Shown here: positions 51,664-59,871 of the stretch, in pieces
Layout of the letters: each line of letters starts with the position of its first letter
Numbering within the stretch: position 1 is the stretch's first letter
Assembly: GCA_905235675.1 (NCBI GenBank)
Contig: CAJONC010000013.1
Span: 1 to 64,000 of the forward strand
Length of the DNA: 64,000 nt
Reading direction: 5' to 3'
DNA from: an uncultured Bacteroidales bacterium
GTDB taxonomy: Bacteria; Bacteroidota; Bacteroidia; Bacteroidales; UBA932
Position numbers and translations under genes: made by a program
Notes under the pieces: generated by a model
What the model was told of the DNA's origin: nothing
The model's database searches: none
The model's input: the letters and a program-made list of their open reading frames with translations, nothing else

Positions 51664-52716
51664 ATGGACATCGGACAAAACGTTACAATCAAGGATATAG
51701 CCCGCCTGACCGGACTTTCCAAAGGAACGGTCGACCGTGTGCTGCACAACCGCGAAGGCGTCTCCAAAAAGAGTTACGCCAAGGTGATGCAGGTGATAAA
51801 AGACCTCGGTTACGAGCCCAACATCTATGCATCTCTGCTTGCACAGAACAAAAAGCGCCAGATTGCCGTTCTTCTGCCGAATTACAGGAAAGGGGAGTAC
51901 TGGGAACTGTGCGAGCAGGGCATCGCGAAGGGCGCTGAAATCGGAAAGCCTTTCGGAATCGAAATCCGCAGGGTAGGTTACAACCAGTACAATCTGGGAT
52001 CTTTCCGCAAGGCCTGCGAAGAAGTTCTTGAGATGGACCCTGCAGGGGTTATCCTCGCTCCGATGTTCAAGAAGGAAACCTTCGTTTTCGTGGAAAAACT
52101 GCATTCCATGGAGATTCCCTATGTGTATGTGGATACCAAACTGGAGAGCAACAACTATCTGGCTTATTACGGTATTCCGCTGTACCAGAGCGGATATCTC
52201 TGCGCGGCCATACTAACGGACAGGCAATGCCCCAAGGAGGTGGCCGCGGTGCGTATACAGCGCGACAAGCAGGGCCAGTCCGACCCTACAATCAACCGCA
52301 GGGAAGGATTTGAGGATTATATCTCCGAACGCTGGCCGCAGTGCCGGATCAGCAGTGTCTTCATAGATCCTAAGAAGCCGGAAGAGATAGACGGCATACT
52401 CGAGGAATTCTTCGCCGCGCATCCCGACGTATCGCACATCGCAATGTTCAATTCCAGGATTTACCTAATCACTCCATTCCTGGAAAGACATCCCGAAAGG
52501 CAGTTCAGGGTGGTCGGTTTCGACAACCTCTCCGCCAATCTCGCCGGTCTGAACAAGGGCGTAGTGACTGCACTTATCGCCCAGCGGCCCGGGCTTCAGG
52601 TACAGCACGCCATCGAAGCACTGACCGATCTGCTCGTCTTCGGCAAGGTCCCCGCCCGTAACGACAACTTCATGTCCATGGACATCCTTACCCGCTATAA
52701 TGCTGAATATTATTGA
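51664..52716 (+). CDS. LacI-family transcriptional regulator of uronate genes
   Basis: 350 residues. The N-terminal HTH is VTIKDIARLTGLSKGTVDRV with hinge VMQVIKDLGYEPN, and a periplasmic-binding-protein-like sensor domain follows (KRQIAVLLPNYRKGEYWELC). It lies between uxaA and kdgK in the same direction, so it probably senses a galacturonate intermediate and controls this operon. It is the only transcriptional regulator inside the pectin locus. It is a candidate to bind the shared palindrome at 32334 and 38691, although that palindrome's 4-nt spacer is not the common LacI form. Confidence 0.87.
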   Translation: MDIGQNVTIKDIARLTGLSKGTVDRVLHNREGVSKKSYAKVMQVIKDLGYEPNIYASLLAQNKKRQIAVLLPNYRKGEYWELCEQGIAKGAEIGKPFGIEIRRVGYNQYNLGSFRKACEEVLEMDPAGVILAPMFKKETFVFVEKLHSMEIPYVYVDTKLESNNYLAYYGIPLYQSGYLCAAILTDRQCPKEVAAVRIQRDKQGQSDPTINRREGFEDYISERWPQCRISSVFIDPKKPEEIDGILEEFFAAHPDVSHIAMFNSRIYLITPFLERHPERQFRVVGFDNLSANLAGLNKGVVTALIAQRPGLQVQHAIEALTDLLVFGKVPARNDNFMSMDILTRYNAEYY

Positions 52717-52733
52717 TATACAACAAAACAACT

Positions 52734-53768
52734 ATGCCAAGAATCGTTACTTTCGGTGAGATAATGCTCCGGCTTGCGACGCCGGGTTATCTCCGTTTCT
52801 CCCAGGCAGACACTTTGAACGCCACTTTCGGCGGAGGTGAAGCCAATGTCGCGGTATCCCTTGCAAATTACGGCTGCGATGCTGAATTCGTTACACGTTT
52901 CCCTGACAACGATATAGCCAAAGCCTGCATCGCCGACCTCCACAAGCACGGAGTCGGCACAGGGAACTGCGTCTTCGGAGGCGAGCGCCTCGGAATCTAT
53001 TTCCTTGAAACAGGCGCAGTTGCACGCCCCAGCAAAGTGGTTTACGACCGCGCCCATTCCGCCATCTCCGAGATTCAGCCCGGCATGATAGACTGGGACA
53101 AGGTCCTCGAAGGCGCCGACTGGTTCCATTGGACCGGCATCACCCCTGCAATCAGCCAGGGCGCTGCCGACGTGTGCCTGGAAGCCGTAAAGGCCGCCAA
53201 CCGTCTCGGCGTCACCGTGTCTTGCGACCTAAACTACCGCAAGAATCTCTGGAAATACGGCAAGAAGGCCTCCGAAGTGATGCCCGAACTCGTGTCCTGC
53301 TCCGACATCATCCTCGGCAATGAGGAAGACGCTGAAAAGGTCTTCGGAATCAAGCCCGAGGGCTTCGATGTAACCGCCACCGGCGGCCAGGTAGACCAGC
53401 AGCGCTTCCAGAGCGTAGGCGAGCAGCTTATGGCTAAATTCCCCCGCGCAAAGAAGGTCATCATCACGCTGCGCGGCAGCATCAATGCCAACCACAATAC
53501 CTGGGGAGGTGTGCTCTGGGATGGTAAAACCCTCTACGAGTCAAAACGTTACGATATTACCCACATAGTCGACCGCGTAGGCGGGGGCGACTCCTTCATG
53601 GGCGGCCTGATATATGGCCTCCTCAACTTCGACGACCAGAAAGCCCTCGACTTTGCAGTCGCCGCATCCTGCCTCAAGCACACCATCTACGGCGACTATA
53701 ATCTCGTCACCGTAGCGGAGGTGGAGAACCTTATGAAGGGCGACGGCTCAGGAAGGGTATCAAGATAA
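52734..53768 (+). CDS. kdgK: 2-keto-3-deoxygluconate kinase
   Basis: 344 residues, PfkB family. FGEIMLRLATPGYLRFSQAD and FGGGEANVAVSLANYG form the sugar-binding N-terminal part, and IVDRVGGGDSFMGGLIYGLL the catalytic DRxGxGD-like site. It phosphorylates KDG to KDPG, which the KdgA aldolase at 61979 cleaves. ATG 52734 is preferred; the frame could start at 52713 inside the LacI gene. Its stop region overlaps the convergent btuC-like gene by 9 bp. Confidence 0.92.
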   Translation: MPRIVTFGEIMLRLATPGYLRFSQADTLNATFGGGEANVAVSLANYGCDAEFVTRFPDNDIAKACIADLHKHGVGTGNCVFGGERLGIYFLETGAVARPSKVVYDRAHSAISEIQPGMIDWDKVLEGADWFHWTGITPAISQGAADVCLEAVKAANRLGVTVSCDLNYRKNLWKYGKKASEVMPELVSCSDIILGNEEDAEKVFGIKPEGFDVTATGGQVDQQRFQSVGEQLMAKFPRAKKVIITLRGSINANHNTWGGVLWDGKTLYESKRYDITHIVDRVGGGDSFMGGLIYGLLNFDDQKALDFAVAASCLKHTIYGDYNLVTVAEVENLMKGDGSGRVSR

Positions 53769-54566
53769 CGCCTTGTCATTTGTTTTCATAAAGATGAGCG
53801 CCATCAGCGGTAATGCCAGTATTGCCATGGTGGCGCTTATCGGCAGATAGATTCCGAAGTTGGCGTACTGCACCACCAGGAAGGTGACAAGCAGCAGGCC
53901 CACCCCCATCGCAGCGCTTATCAGGTAGTGCTTGCGTATGTCCGTGCTACTGCAGATCAGCCTGCTGAGGTTGGGGATGCCGAGGGAAATGAAGCCTATG
54001 GGCCCGCAGATGCTTACGCAACTCGTTACCAGGCACATTATTGCAAGCAGCATCAGGGCCTTGTCCCTGTTCGGGATTTCGCATTCGCCGCAGAAATGGG
54101 CGCTCAGCCTGCGGGCCTGGGTGAGAGCCGCGGCCAGCCCCACCGCAAACAGGCAGAGGGAGAAAATGATATCTGACGTGGTGACGCCTTCAAGCCTGAA
54201 ATTCGCCGCCCCCCAGAGGTAGTATTTCTTCAGCAGATCCCCGTTGGGTGCATTGGTAACCACTATGGTTCCGAGCGAGCCTATGAAAGTGCCGAACAGT
54301 ATTCCGAAAGTTATCAGCTGCTGGGTGCTCACCTTCAGGGTGACGAAGAAGCATATCAGCGTGCATATCAGGGTGCAGATGAAACTTCCCACCGTGAGGC
54401 TGCACCACCCGCTCATGGTTGCTGCGGCGGCTCCGAGGCAGGCCGCGCTGCCGAGTCCGAGGCTGTAGACGTCCCCCAGCTGGTTGCGCCAGAGATACTG
54501 CATCTGTATACCTCCCACCGGCAGGGCAATCCCCGACAGAATTACATATAAAAGACTGAGTATCAT
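53760..54566 (-). CDS. btuC: BtuC/FecCD-type ABC permease, N-terminally short
   Basis: 268 residues, about eight membrane helices. LSGIALPVGGIQMQYLWRN aligns to the conserved LaGa-LavaG-Q-rNpL region near residue 70 of usual FecCD permeases, and GPIGFISLGIPNLSRL is the conserved coupling-loop segment GxixFiGLxxPHxxR. About 60 residues, including the first transmembrane helix, are missing from the N-terminus. The upstream gene ends only 4 bp before its ATG. No BtuD ATPase or BtuF binding protein is nearby, so either these act from another locus or the gene is a remnant. It is the last gene of the riboswitch-controlled B12 operon. Confidence 0.75.
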   Translation of the reverse strand: MILSLLYVILSGIALPVGGIQMQYLWRNQLGDVYSLGLGSAACLGAAAATMSGWCSLTVGSFICTLICTLICFFVTLKVSTQQLITFGILFGTFIGSLGTIVVTNAPNGDLLKKYYLWGAANFRLEGVTTSDIIFSLCLFAVGLAAALTQARRLSAHFCGECEIPNRDKALMLLAIMCLVTSCVSICGPIGFISLGIPNLSRLICSSTDIRKHYLISAAMGVGLLLVTFLVVQYANFGIYLPISATMAILALPLMALIFMKTNDKALS

Positions 54567-54570
54567 ATTC

Positions 54571-56526
54571 TTACCAATTTAATTCCAGGTTTATCATTGC
54601 GTTTGTGCCCGGCATGGGATAGCCCTGTACTATCTCGTAGCGCCGGTTGAAGACATTGTTGCAGCTGAGTCCGACCGAGAGCCCCGCACGGGGCAGGGGT
54701 ATGCTGCGGCGAATCGAGAGGTCGCTGGAGCTCCAGGGTGCGATGCGGTAGTCGGCGGTGTTCGCGGAGCGCGACCATCTTTCCCCTGTGAGGCCGGTGT
54801 CCCACGCAAGGGCCCATCTCTCCCACGAGGCCGTGAATGAGATGCTTCCGCTGTGCAGGGGGATGTACGGCAGCTGGTTTCCCCAGGTGAGGCTCCCCTC
54901 CGTACTGTGGTCCAGCGCCCTTTGCAGGGAGTACCTGAGGCAGAGGCTGAGGGAAAGCCCTTCGCGGAGATATTCCTCCTCAAGTTTCAGGTCCGCCCCC
55001 GTGATGTCGGCCCTGCCTATGTTGAGCATGGTCCAGCGGAACTGCGAGGAAGTGGGGATGGCAACTATTTTGTTGGTGACGCGGTTATAGTATGGAGATA
55101 TCCTCGCGAGCGTGTGCCAGGCTCCGTGCTGCCTTTCGAGCCTTATGTCCGCCCCTGCCTGCGAAGCGCTTTCCGGCTGCAGGGACGAATTCCCCATCTG
55201 GCTGTAGTAGAGGTCGTTGAAGGAGGGGAGGCGGTAAGTCTTCTTTGCGTAGATATCAAGTTCCAGCCAGTCGGCTGGAGTCCAGTACAGGCTTGCGGAG
55301 GGCATCCATGCGTTTCTAAAACCGTCTTCGCCGCTCCATCCTCCGGCCTGTGGAGTTTTCAGCCTGTCCCATGCCCCGAGGCAGACCATGCTTGCGGAAG
55401 CGCGGACTTTATCGTAGATCATGCGACAGGCAAGAGCCGCCCAGATGCTGGTCCGGCGGGGAGTCACGAACTGCCCCACGTCCGAATCGAGGGCGTTCTC
55501 CAGCAGGTCGGTGCTGAAGTCCACCGACCAAGGCTGCGAAATTGTATAAGATTGTGCGAGTGACAGATACGCCGATTTCTGACGGTAGTGGAGGTCGCAT
55601 GGTATGGCCATGGGATTCTTCTCCGGATGCGTGGCGTAGTGCATGTAGCTGTCGGAAAATTTGAACTTCAGCGCGGTGGAATAGCGGGTGGTCCAGTCCC
55701 TGTTCCATCCTCCCCGGATGAAGGCGTCCATGTCCTCCTGGCGTTCGGCGCTGAAGGGAAAGCCGGCCGCCCTGCGTATCACCGGCCCCGGGTAGCCCCT
55801 CTCCGAAGCATAGCCGCAGGCGTGCAGGTCCCATTCTCCTCCGGCGATGTTCCCGTAGAGGCGCCCTTCCAGCCGCAGTGCGCCAATGTCGCCGTTCTCC
55901 CTCACGAGGGTGGTGTCGAAGCAGGGATAGCGATACCTTCCGTTGCTTGTCAGGAACTCCGCTTCCGTCCTGAGGGCCAGGTTCTTTCCATGCAGTTTGT
56001 CCCATTTCACGGAGGGATTGAAGGTGCCGGATGAACCCCCGCGAAGCCTGAATTTGAGCGCATCGTGCTCCGGACGGGAGGCCTCCAGATGCACCGCAGC
56101 CCCCGAAGCATATTCCCTCGCGCTTTGCAGCCGATTGGAACTCATGGCGTTGAAAAGGCTTACGGAAGATATTCCTTCGGTGGAGAATCTGCCCAGATCC
56201 ACCTGCATGTTCTGGGCATTGTCAATCTGGACTCCGTCCAGGAAAATGCCCACGTGCTCGCTTCCGAGGCTGCGCACGTTCACCGTCTTGAGTCCTCCCA
56301 CTCCGCCGTAATCCTTCAGCTGCACCCCCGTGAAATGCCTCAGCACGTCCGCAACCTGCATGGGGATGGCTACCTGCGAAGGGATGAACAGTTCCTCCGA
56401 GGCGCGCACCACCGGCCTTTCCCTTGCCGACAGCACGCTTGCCGCGACGAGGGTATCCGCTTCCTGTGCGTTTGCCAGGCAGGAAACGGATGCAAAAATT
56501 ATTGCTATGAAATGCCTTCCGGTCAC
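54571..56526 (-). CDS. btuB: BtuB-type TonB-dependent cobalamin receptor
   Basis: 651 residues from a GTG start that overlaps the btuG stop (GTGA). A signal peptide (FIAIIFASVSCLANAQ) is followed by a plug domain with VADVLRHFTGVQLKDYGGVG and IFLDGVQIDNAQ and a 22-strand barrel ending NVFNRRYEIVQGYPMPG. Context identifies the ligand: it lies directly after the BtuG lipoprotein and a cobalamin riboswitch. It transports corrinoids across the outer membrane using TonB energy. Confidence 0.9.
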   Translation of the reverse strand: MTGRHFIAIIFASVSCLANAQEADTLVAASVLSARERPVVRASEELFIPSQVAIPMQVADVLRHFTGVQLKDYGGVGGLKTVNVRSLGSEHVGIFLDGVQIDNAQNMQVDLGRFSTEGISSVSLFNAMSSNRLQSAREYASGAAVHLEASRPEHDALKFRLRGGSSGTFNPSVKWDKLHGKNLALRTEAEFLTSNGRYRYPCFDTTLVRENGDIGALRLEGRLYGNIAGGEWDLHACGYASERGYPGPVIRRAAGFPFSAERQEDMDAFIRGGWNRDWTTRYSTALKFKFSDSYMHYATHPEKNPMAIPCDLHYRQKSAYLSLAQSYTISQPWSVDFSTDLLENALDSDVGQFVTPRRTSIWAALACRMIYDKVRASASMVCLGAWDRLKTPQAGGWSGEDGFRNAWMPSASLYWTPADWLELDIYAKKTYRLPSFNDLYYSQMGNSSLQPESASQAGADIRLERQHGAWHTLARISPYYNRVTNKIVAIPTSSQFRWTMLNIGRADITGADLKLEEEYLREGLSLSLCLRYSLQRALDHSTEGSLTWGNQLPYIPLHSGSISFTASWERWALAWDTGLTGERWSRSANTADYRIAPWSSSDLSIRRSIPLPRAGLSVGLSCNNVFNRRYEIVQGYPMPGTNAMINLELNW

Positions 56527-57767
56527 TGCCAGACGGCGAAATGTCCGGGGCAGACACCTGAGGTCACGCTCCAGATGCGGGCGTTTTCATTGAAATCCAG
56601 CTGATAGCAGGAAACGCTTCCGGGATTGAAATAGTCGCCGGCATCGCCAACGATTGCGTAATGCGTGTCCAGCGTTCCAGGGCCTTTCACTACAGCCATG
56701 CCATAGGGTGTGCCGTCGAGCTCCAGCGGATACAGCTCTATTTTACCTTTGCCGGTCGAGACATCTTCTGTATGCACGGACCAGACGTTATATTTGTGAG
56801 TGGCGCTCCAGTCGAATTCATTCTCCGTGCCAATGCAATAGACCGTGTCCTCCAACAGGAAGGCACAGCTTACGTGCAGGGCTTCTTCCTTGATAATCGT
56901 TCCTTCTCCCACCCTTTGGACGTGTGAGGGGTCGGAGGCGGGGAAGGCGTACAACGCAGTATGTACGTCCCAGAAATTGCCGAGGTTTGTCACGTATATT
57001 GTGCCCTTGCCGTCGGAGAAAACCTGCTTGAGGTTCACCTCCACCTCCTGCGTGCCGGCAAGCTTGAAACTTTCGGTATCTATGATGCTTACGGTGTTGT
57101 CGTAGGAATATGCCGGCGGAAGCTGGCTGGAGATGCCTCCGGAGTTGGCAACATAGAGTTTCCCGTTGAAGCAGGCTATGCCTTCCGGCTGGTAGCCGAC
57201 TTCCACCGATCCTTCCACCTTCTTGGTACTCAAGCTGATACGGTAAACCTGCCCCTTGGGATTCTTGTAGTCGGTAACGGAATAATAGCCGCTGTCGTAC
57301 GAGCCTGTGGCGTAAGCTCCGGCCCAGGATGTTACATAGGCATACCGGTCGTCGAAGGCGATGCAGCGGGGAGTGGGAACGGCGATGGCGGCGATTTCGG
57401 TCTCGTCCTTTGCTGAGAGCACTTCCACTATGCCGGAATTGTTCACCGCAATCCAGACTTCGTCGCCGTGAATGGCGATGTCGTTTCCGGTGTCGCCGAG
57501 GCCCGCGGATTCGGAAGGATTCATCTTCCTGAATGCGGAAGTGACATAGTTGCCGTCGGAAATACGCAGAAAGTCGAGGGTGGCGTTGTTGGAACCCATC
57601 CCGCCTTCATTAAGCACGAAAATTTTTTTGAGGCCCTTGTCAAAACCCGAAACATCCACGGCCTCTCCGCTTAGTTCAGCGTCTTTGTAAACGATGGTTT
57701 CGGGATCTTTACGGCATGCACACAGGCCCAGCACGCCGCACAGCAGTAAAACTGTTGTCTTTTTCAT
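56523..57767 (-). CDS. btuG: BtuG-like surface cobalamin-binding beta-propeller lipoprotein
   Basis: 414 residues from ATG 57767. The lipobox is LCAC near residue 17. Repeated propeller blades (VEVLSAKDETEIAAIAVPTP, GSVEVGYQPEGIACFNGKLY, TVSIIDTESFKLAGTQEVEV) mark a YncE-like seven-bladed beta-propeller. In Bacteroides, BtuG proteins of this kind bind B12 at the cell surface and pass it to BtuB. The gene is the first behind the cobalamin riboswitch and overlaps btuB. BtuG is assigned by fold and context, not by alignment. Confidence 0.85.
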   Translation of the reverse strand: MKKTTVLLLCGVLGLCACRKDPETIVYKDAELSGEAVDVSGFDKGLKKIFVLNEGGMGSNNATLDFLRISDGNYVTSAFRKMNPSESAGLGDTGNDIAIHGDEVWIAVNNSGIVEVLSAKDETEIAAIAVPTPRCIAFDDRYAYVTSWAGAYATGSYDSGYYSVTDYKNPKGQVYRISLSTKKVEGSVEVGYQPEGIACFNGKLYVANSGGISSQLPPAYSYDNTVSIIDTESFKLAGTQEVEVNLKQVFSDGKGTIYVTNLGNFWDVHTALYAFPASDPSHVQRVGEGTIIKEEALHVSCAFLLEDTVYCIGTENEFDWSATHKYNVWSVHTEDVSTGKGKIELYPLELDGTPYGMAVVKGPGTLDTHYAIVGDAGDYFNPGSVSCYQLDFNENARIWSVTSGVCPGHFAVWQ

Positions 57768-57791
57768 TGAAAATAGATTTACGTTTTTGCC

Positions 57792-57811
57792 GGAGCTTGT
57801 CCCCGAGCTCC
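57792..57811 (-). promoter_or_regulatory. Possible expression-platform hairpin of the B12 riboswitch
   Basis: GGAGCT (57792-57797) and AGCTCC (57806-57811) pair about 24 nt upstream of the btuG ATG and just after the aptamer on the minus strand. There is no U-run, so it more likely controls translation or access to the start than termination. Inferred only. Confidence 0.4.
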
Positions 57812-57825
57812 TTAGCATAACTTGA

Positions 57826-57943
57826 CTGCGGCAGGTTCCTGGCTTGTTTTCACAGTTGCGGGCACAGTTCCGGACTTACACCGGATTCCCTTTTGAGCTC
57901 GCCGGTTAATCCCCTTTAAGAGCACCGTAATCCGAGGCAAAGA
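57826..57943 (-). promoter_or_regulatory. Cobalamin riboswitch
   Basis: Read on the minus strand, the core GGTGTAAGTCCGGAACTGTG (near 57890-57865), CCCGCAACTGTG and the B12 box GCCAGGAACCTGCC (near 57843-57830) occur in the order of the Rfam cobalamin aptamer. An opening CGGTGCTCTTAAAGGGGATT lies at about 57935-57916. It precedes btuG-btuB-btuC on the same strand. High cobalamin is expected to switch this uptake operon off. It lies on the strand opposite to the methyltransferase operon that starts at 57993. Confidence 0.93.
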
Positions 57944-57955
57944 TAAAGTTTTTTA

Positions 57956-57986
57956 TTGGTTTTTAGGCGACAAAAAACTATATTTG
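57956..57986 (+). promoter_or_regulatory. Promoter of the corrinoid methyltransferase operon
   Basis: TTG (57956-57958), about 20 nt, then TATATTTG (57979-57986). The ATG at 57993 lies 7 nt after the -7 box, so the mRNA should be leaderless or nearly so. This is a separate divergent promoter and is not controlled by the B12 aptamer on the other strand. Confidence 0.6.
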
Positions 57987-57992
57987 CAATAT

Positions 57993-59252
57993 ATGACAGG
58001 AAAAGAGAGAATTCGTACGGTCCTTGACCATAAGGAAGCCGACAGGGTGGCCATGGACTTTGGTTCCACGCCGGTGTCCGGCATGCATTGCAGGATTGTC
58101 GAGGCTCTGCGCCGCCACTACGGGCTGGACGACCATCCGGTCTATGTCCACGAAGCGGGGCAGATGCTCGGCTACATCGAGGACGACCTCGCCGAGGCGC
58201 TCGGCATCGATACCATAGGATGCTTTTCCCCGAACAATGCCATCGGGGTTCCCAACCGGGACTGGAAAGAATACAGGATGCCCTGGGGGCAGGTTGTTAT
58301 GCTTCCTGCCCGCATGGCGGATTCCTTCACTGAAAAAAACGGCGGACTCTACACCTATCCCGAAGGGGACAATACACTTCCTCCCTCCGGCTACATGCCC
58401 GAAGGAGGATATTTCTTCGATTCGATAGAACGCCAGAACGGGGAGATTGACGATGACAATCTCAATGTCGAGGACAATCTGCAGGAGTTCGGCGAGGTGG
58501 ACGACGCCACCCTCGAATACTGGAAAACCACGGTGGACAGGGCCGCGGAAAGCGGAAGGGCAGTGGTTGCCGGATTCGGCGGAATGGCCCTCGGCGATGT
58601 GGCGAGGATAATTTCAATGGCAATACGCGAGCCGAGGGGCATACGCAGCGTTGCAGAGTGGTACATGTCGACGGTATGCCGTCCGGATTACATAAAAGAG
58701 ATGTTCGACCGCATTTCCGCGCTTGCAGTCAGGAATCTCGAAAAAATTCACGATGTGGTGGGCGAGAAGGTGGACGTGGTCTATGTCTGCGGCGCCGATT
58801 TCGGCACACAGACCAGCCAGTTCCTTTCGGTGGACACTTTCCGCGAACTGTATCTTCCCTATTACAAGAGGATGAACGACTGGATTCACGGGAATACCAC
58901 CTGGAAAACTTTCAAACACAGCTGCGGCGCGGTATATCCCCTGATGGACAGTTTCATCGATGCCGGATTCGACATCATCAACCCAGTGCAGATTGCCGCC
59001 GCCGTAATGGACCCGCAGAAGCTGAAGGATGAATTCGGCAGCCGGATTACTTTCTGGGGCGGGGGAATCAATACCCAGAAAACCCTCCCGTTCGGCACTC
59101 CGGCCGAAATCCGCGAAGAGGTCTTCCGCCTTTGCGACATATTCTCGAAAGACGGAGGTTTCGTGTTCAATTCGATACACAACATCCAGGCGAACGTTCC
59201 GGTTGAAAATGTCGTTGCCTTGATGGAGGCAATAAAAGAAGTCAGGTCATAG
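57993..59252 (+). CDS. UroD/MtaA-superfamily corrinoid-dependent methyltransferase
   Basis: 419 residues from ATG 57993; an upstream TTG frame start belongs to the -7 box. The TIM-barrel sequence opens MTGKERIRTVLDHKEADRVA, typical of COG0407 enzymes. TFKHSCGAVYPLMDSF carries the H-x-C metal pair (His309, Cys311). In MtaA-type enzymes a third ligand Cys comes near the end; here the equivalent stretch FNSIHNIQANVPVENVVALM has His396 instead. It should move a methyl group between a donor and the corrinoid protein encoded next (gap 1 bp). Linkage to a hexuronate transporter and KdgA suggests a methylated uronate or pectin-derived donor, which is an inference. Confidence 0.85.
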   Translation: MTGKERIRTVLDHKEADRVAMDFGSTPVSGMHCRIVEALRRHYGLDDHPVYVHEAGQMLGYIEDDLAEALGIDTIGCFSPNNAIGVPNRDWKEYRMPWGQVVMLPARMADSFTEKNGGLYTYPEGDNTLPPSGYMPEGGYFFDSIERQNGEIDDDNLNVEDNLQEFGEVDDATLEYWKTTVDRAAESGRAVVAGFGGMALGDVARIISMAIREPRGIRSVAEWYMSTVCRPDYIKEMFDRISALAVRNLEKIHDVVGEKVDVVYVCGADFGTQTSQFLSVDTFRELYLPYYKRMNDWIHGNTTWKTFKHSCGAVYPLMDSFIDAGFDIINPVQIAAAVMDPQKLKDEFGSRITFWGGGINTQKTLPFGTPAEIREEVFRLCDIFSKDGGFVFNSIHNIQANVPVENVVALMEAIKEVRS

Positions 59253-59253
59253 T

Positions 59254-59871
59254 ATGGATAATCTTTACGAAGCAATTTTCAAAGGGAACGCCCCTGCGGC
59301 CAAAGTTTCGGTGCAGGAAGCCCTGAACGCATCCAGGACGCCCCAGGAAATCATCGATTCTTCAATGATTCCTGCAATGGAAGCCATAGGAGCGGAATTC
59401 GAAGCCGGACGGGTGTTCGTTCCGAACCTGCTTCTGAGCGCCCGCGCAATGAAGGTTTCCCTGGATATTCTCAAGCCGCTGATGGTCGCGGAGCAGTCCG
59501 CTTCCCTCGGCACCGTGGTAATCGGCACCGTGAAGGGAGACCTGCACGATATAGGCAAGAACCTGGTGGCTTCGATGCTCGAAGGCCGCGGATTCAAGGT
59601 GATAAACCTCGGCAACGATGTATCCAAGGAGCGTTTCGTGGAGGAGGCTGCGGCGAATGATGCCGACCTTGTCTGCCTGTCCGCCCTGCTCACCACCACC
59701 ATGGGCTATATGAAGGACGTGGTGGATGCGGTGCACGGGGCCGGCCTCAGGGCCAAGGTCATGATAGGCGGCGCTCCCGTGACAGCGGAATTCGCCGAGC
59801 AGATAGGTGCTGACGGATACAGTTCCAATGCGAACGATGCGGTAGCCCTTGCAAAACAACTGCTTTCATGA
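59254..59871 (+). CDS. Corrinoid protein (B12-binding methyl carrier)
   Basis: 205 residues. The N-terminal helical cap (about 1-80; VQEALNASRTPQEIIDSSMI) is of the MetH-cap/MtaC type. The C-terminal Rossmann-like B12 domain has GDLHDIGKNLV at 95-105, the D-x-H-x-x-G motif whose His98 ligates cobalt, then LSALLTTTMGYMK and MIGGAPVTAEFAEQIGADGY. It carries the methyl group for the adjacent methyltransferase. Its stop overlaps the next ATG (ATGA), so the proteins are made together. Confidence 0.93.
   Translation: MDNLYEAIFKGNAPAAKVSVQEALNASRTPQEIIDSSMIPAMEAIGAEFEAGRVFVPNLLLSARAMKVSLDILKPLMVAEQSASLGTVVIGTVKGDLHDIGKNLVASMLEGRGFKVINLGNDVSKERFVEEAAANDADLVCLSALLTTTMGYMKDVVDAVHGAGLRAKVMIGGAPVTAEFAEQIGADGYSSNANDAVALAKQLLS

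Noticed and set aside
57984-57992. TTG at 57984 as the start of the methyltransferase
   Set aside because: The TTG forms part of the TATATTTG -7 box; the ATG at 57993 gives the family-typical start.
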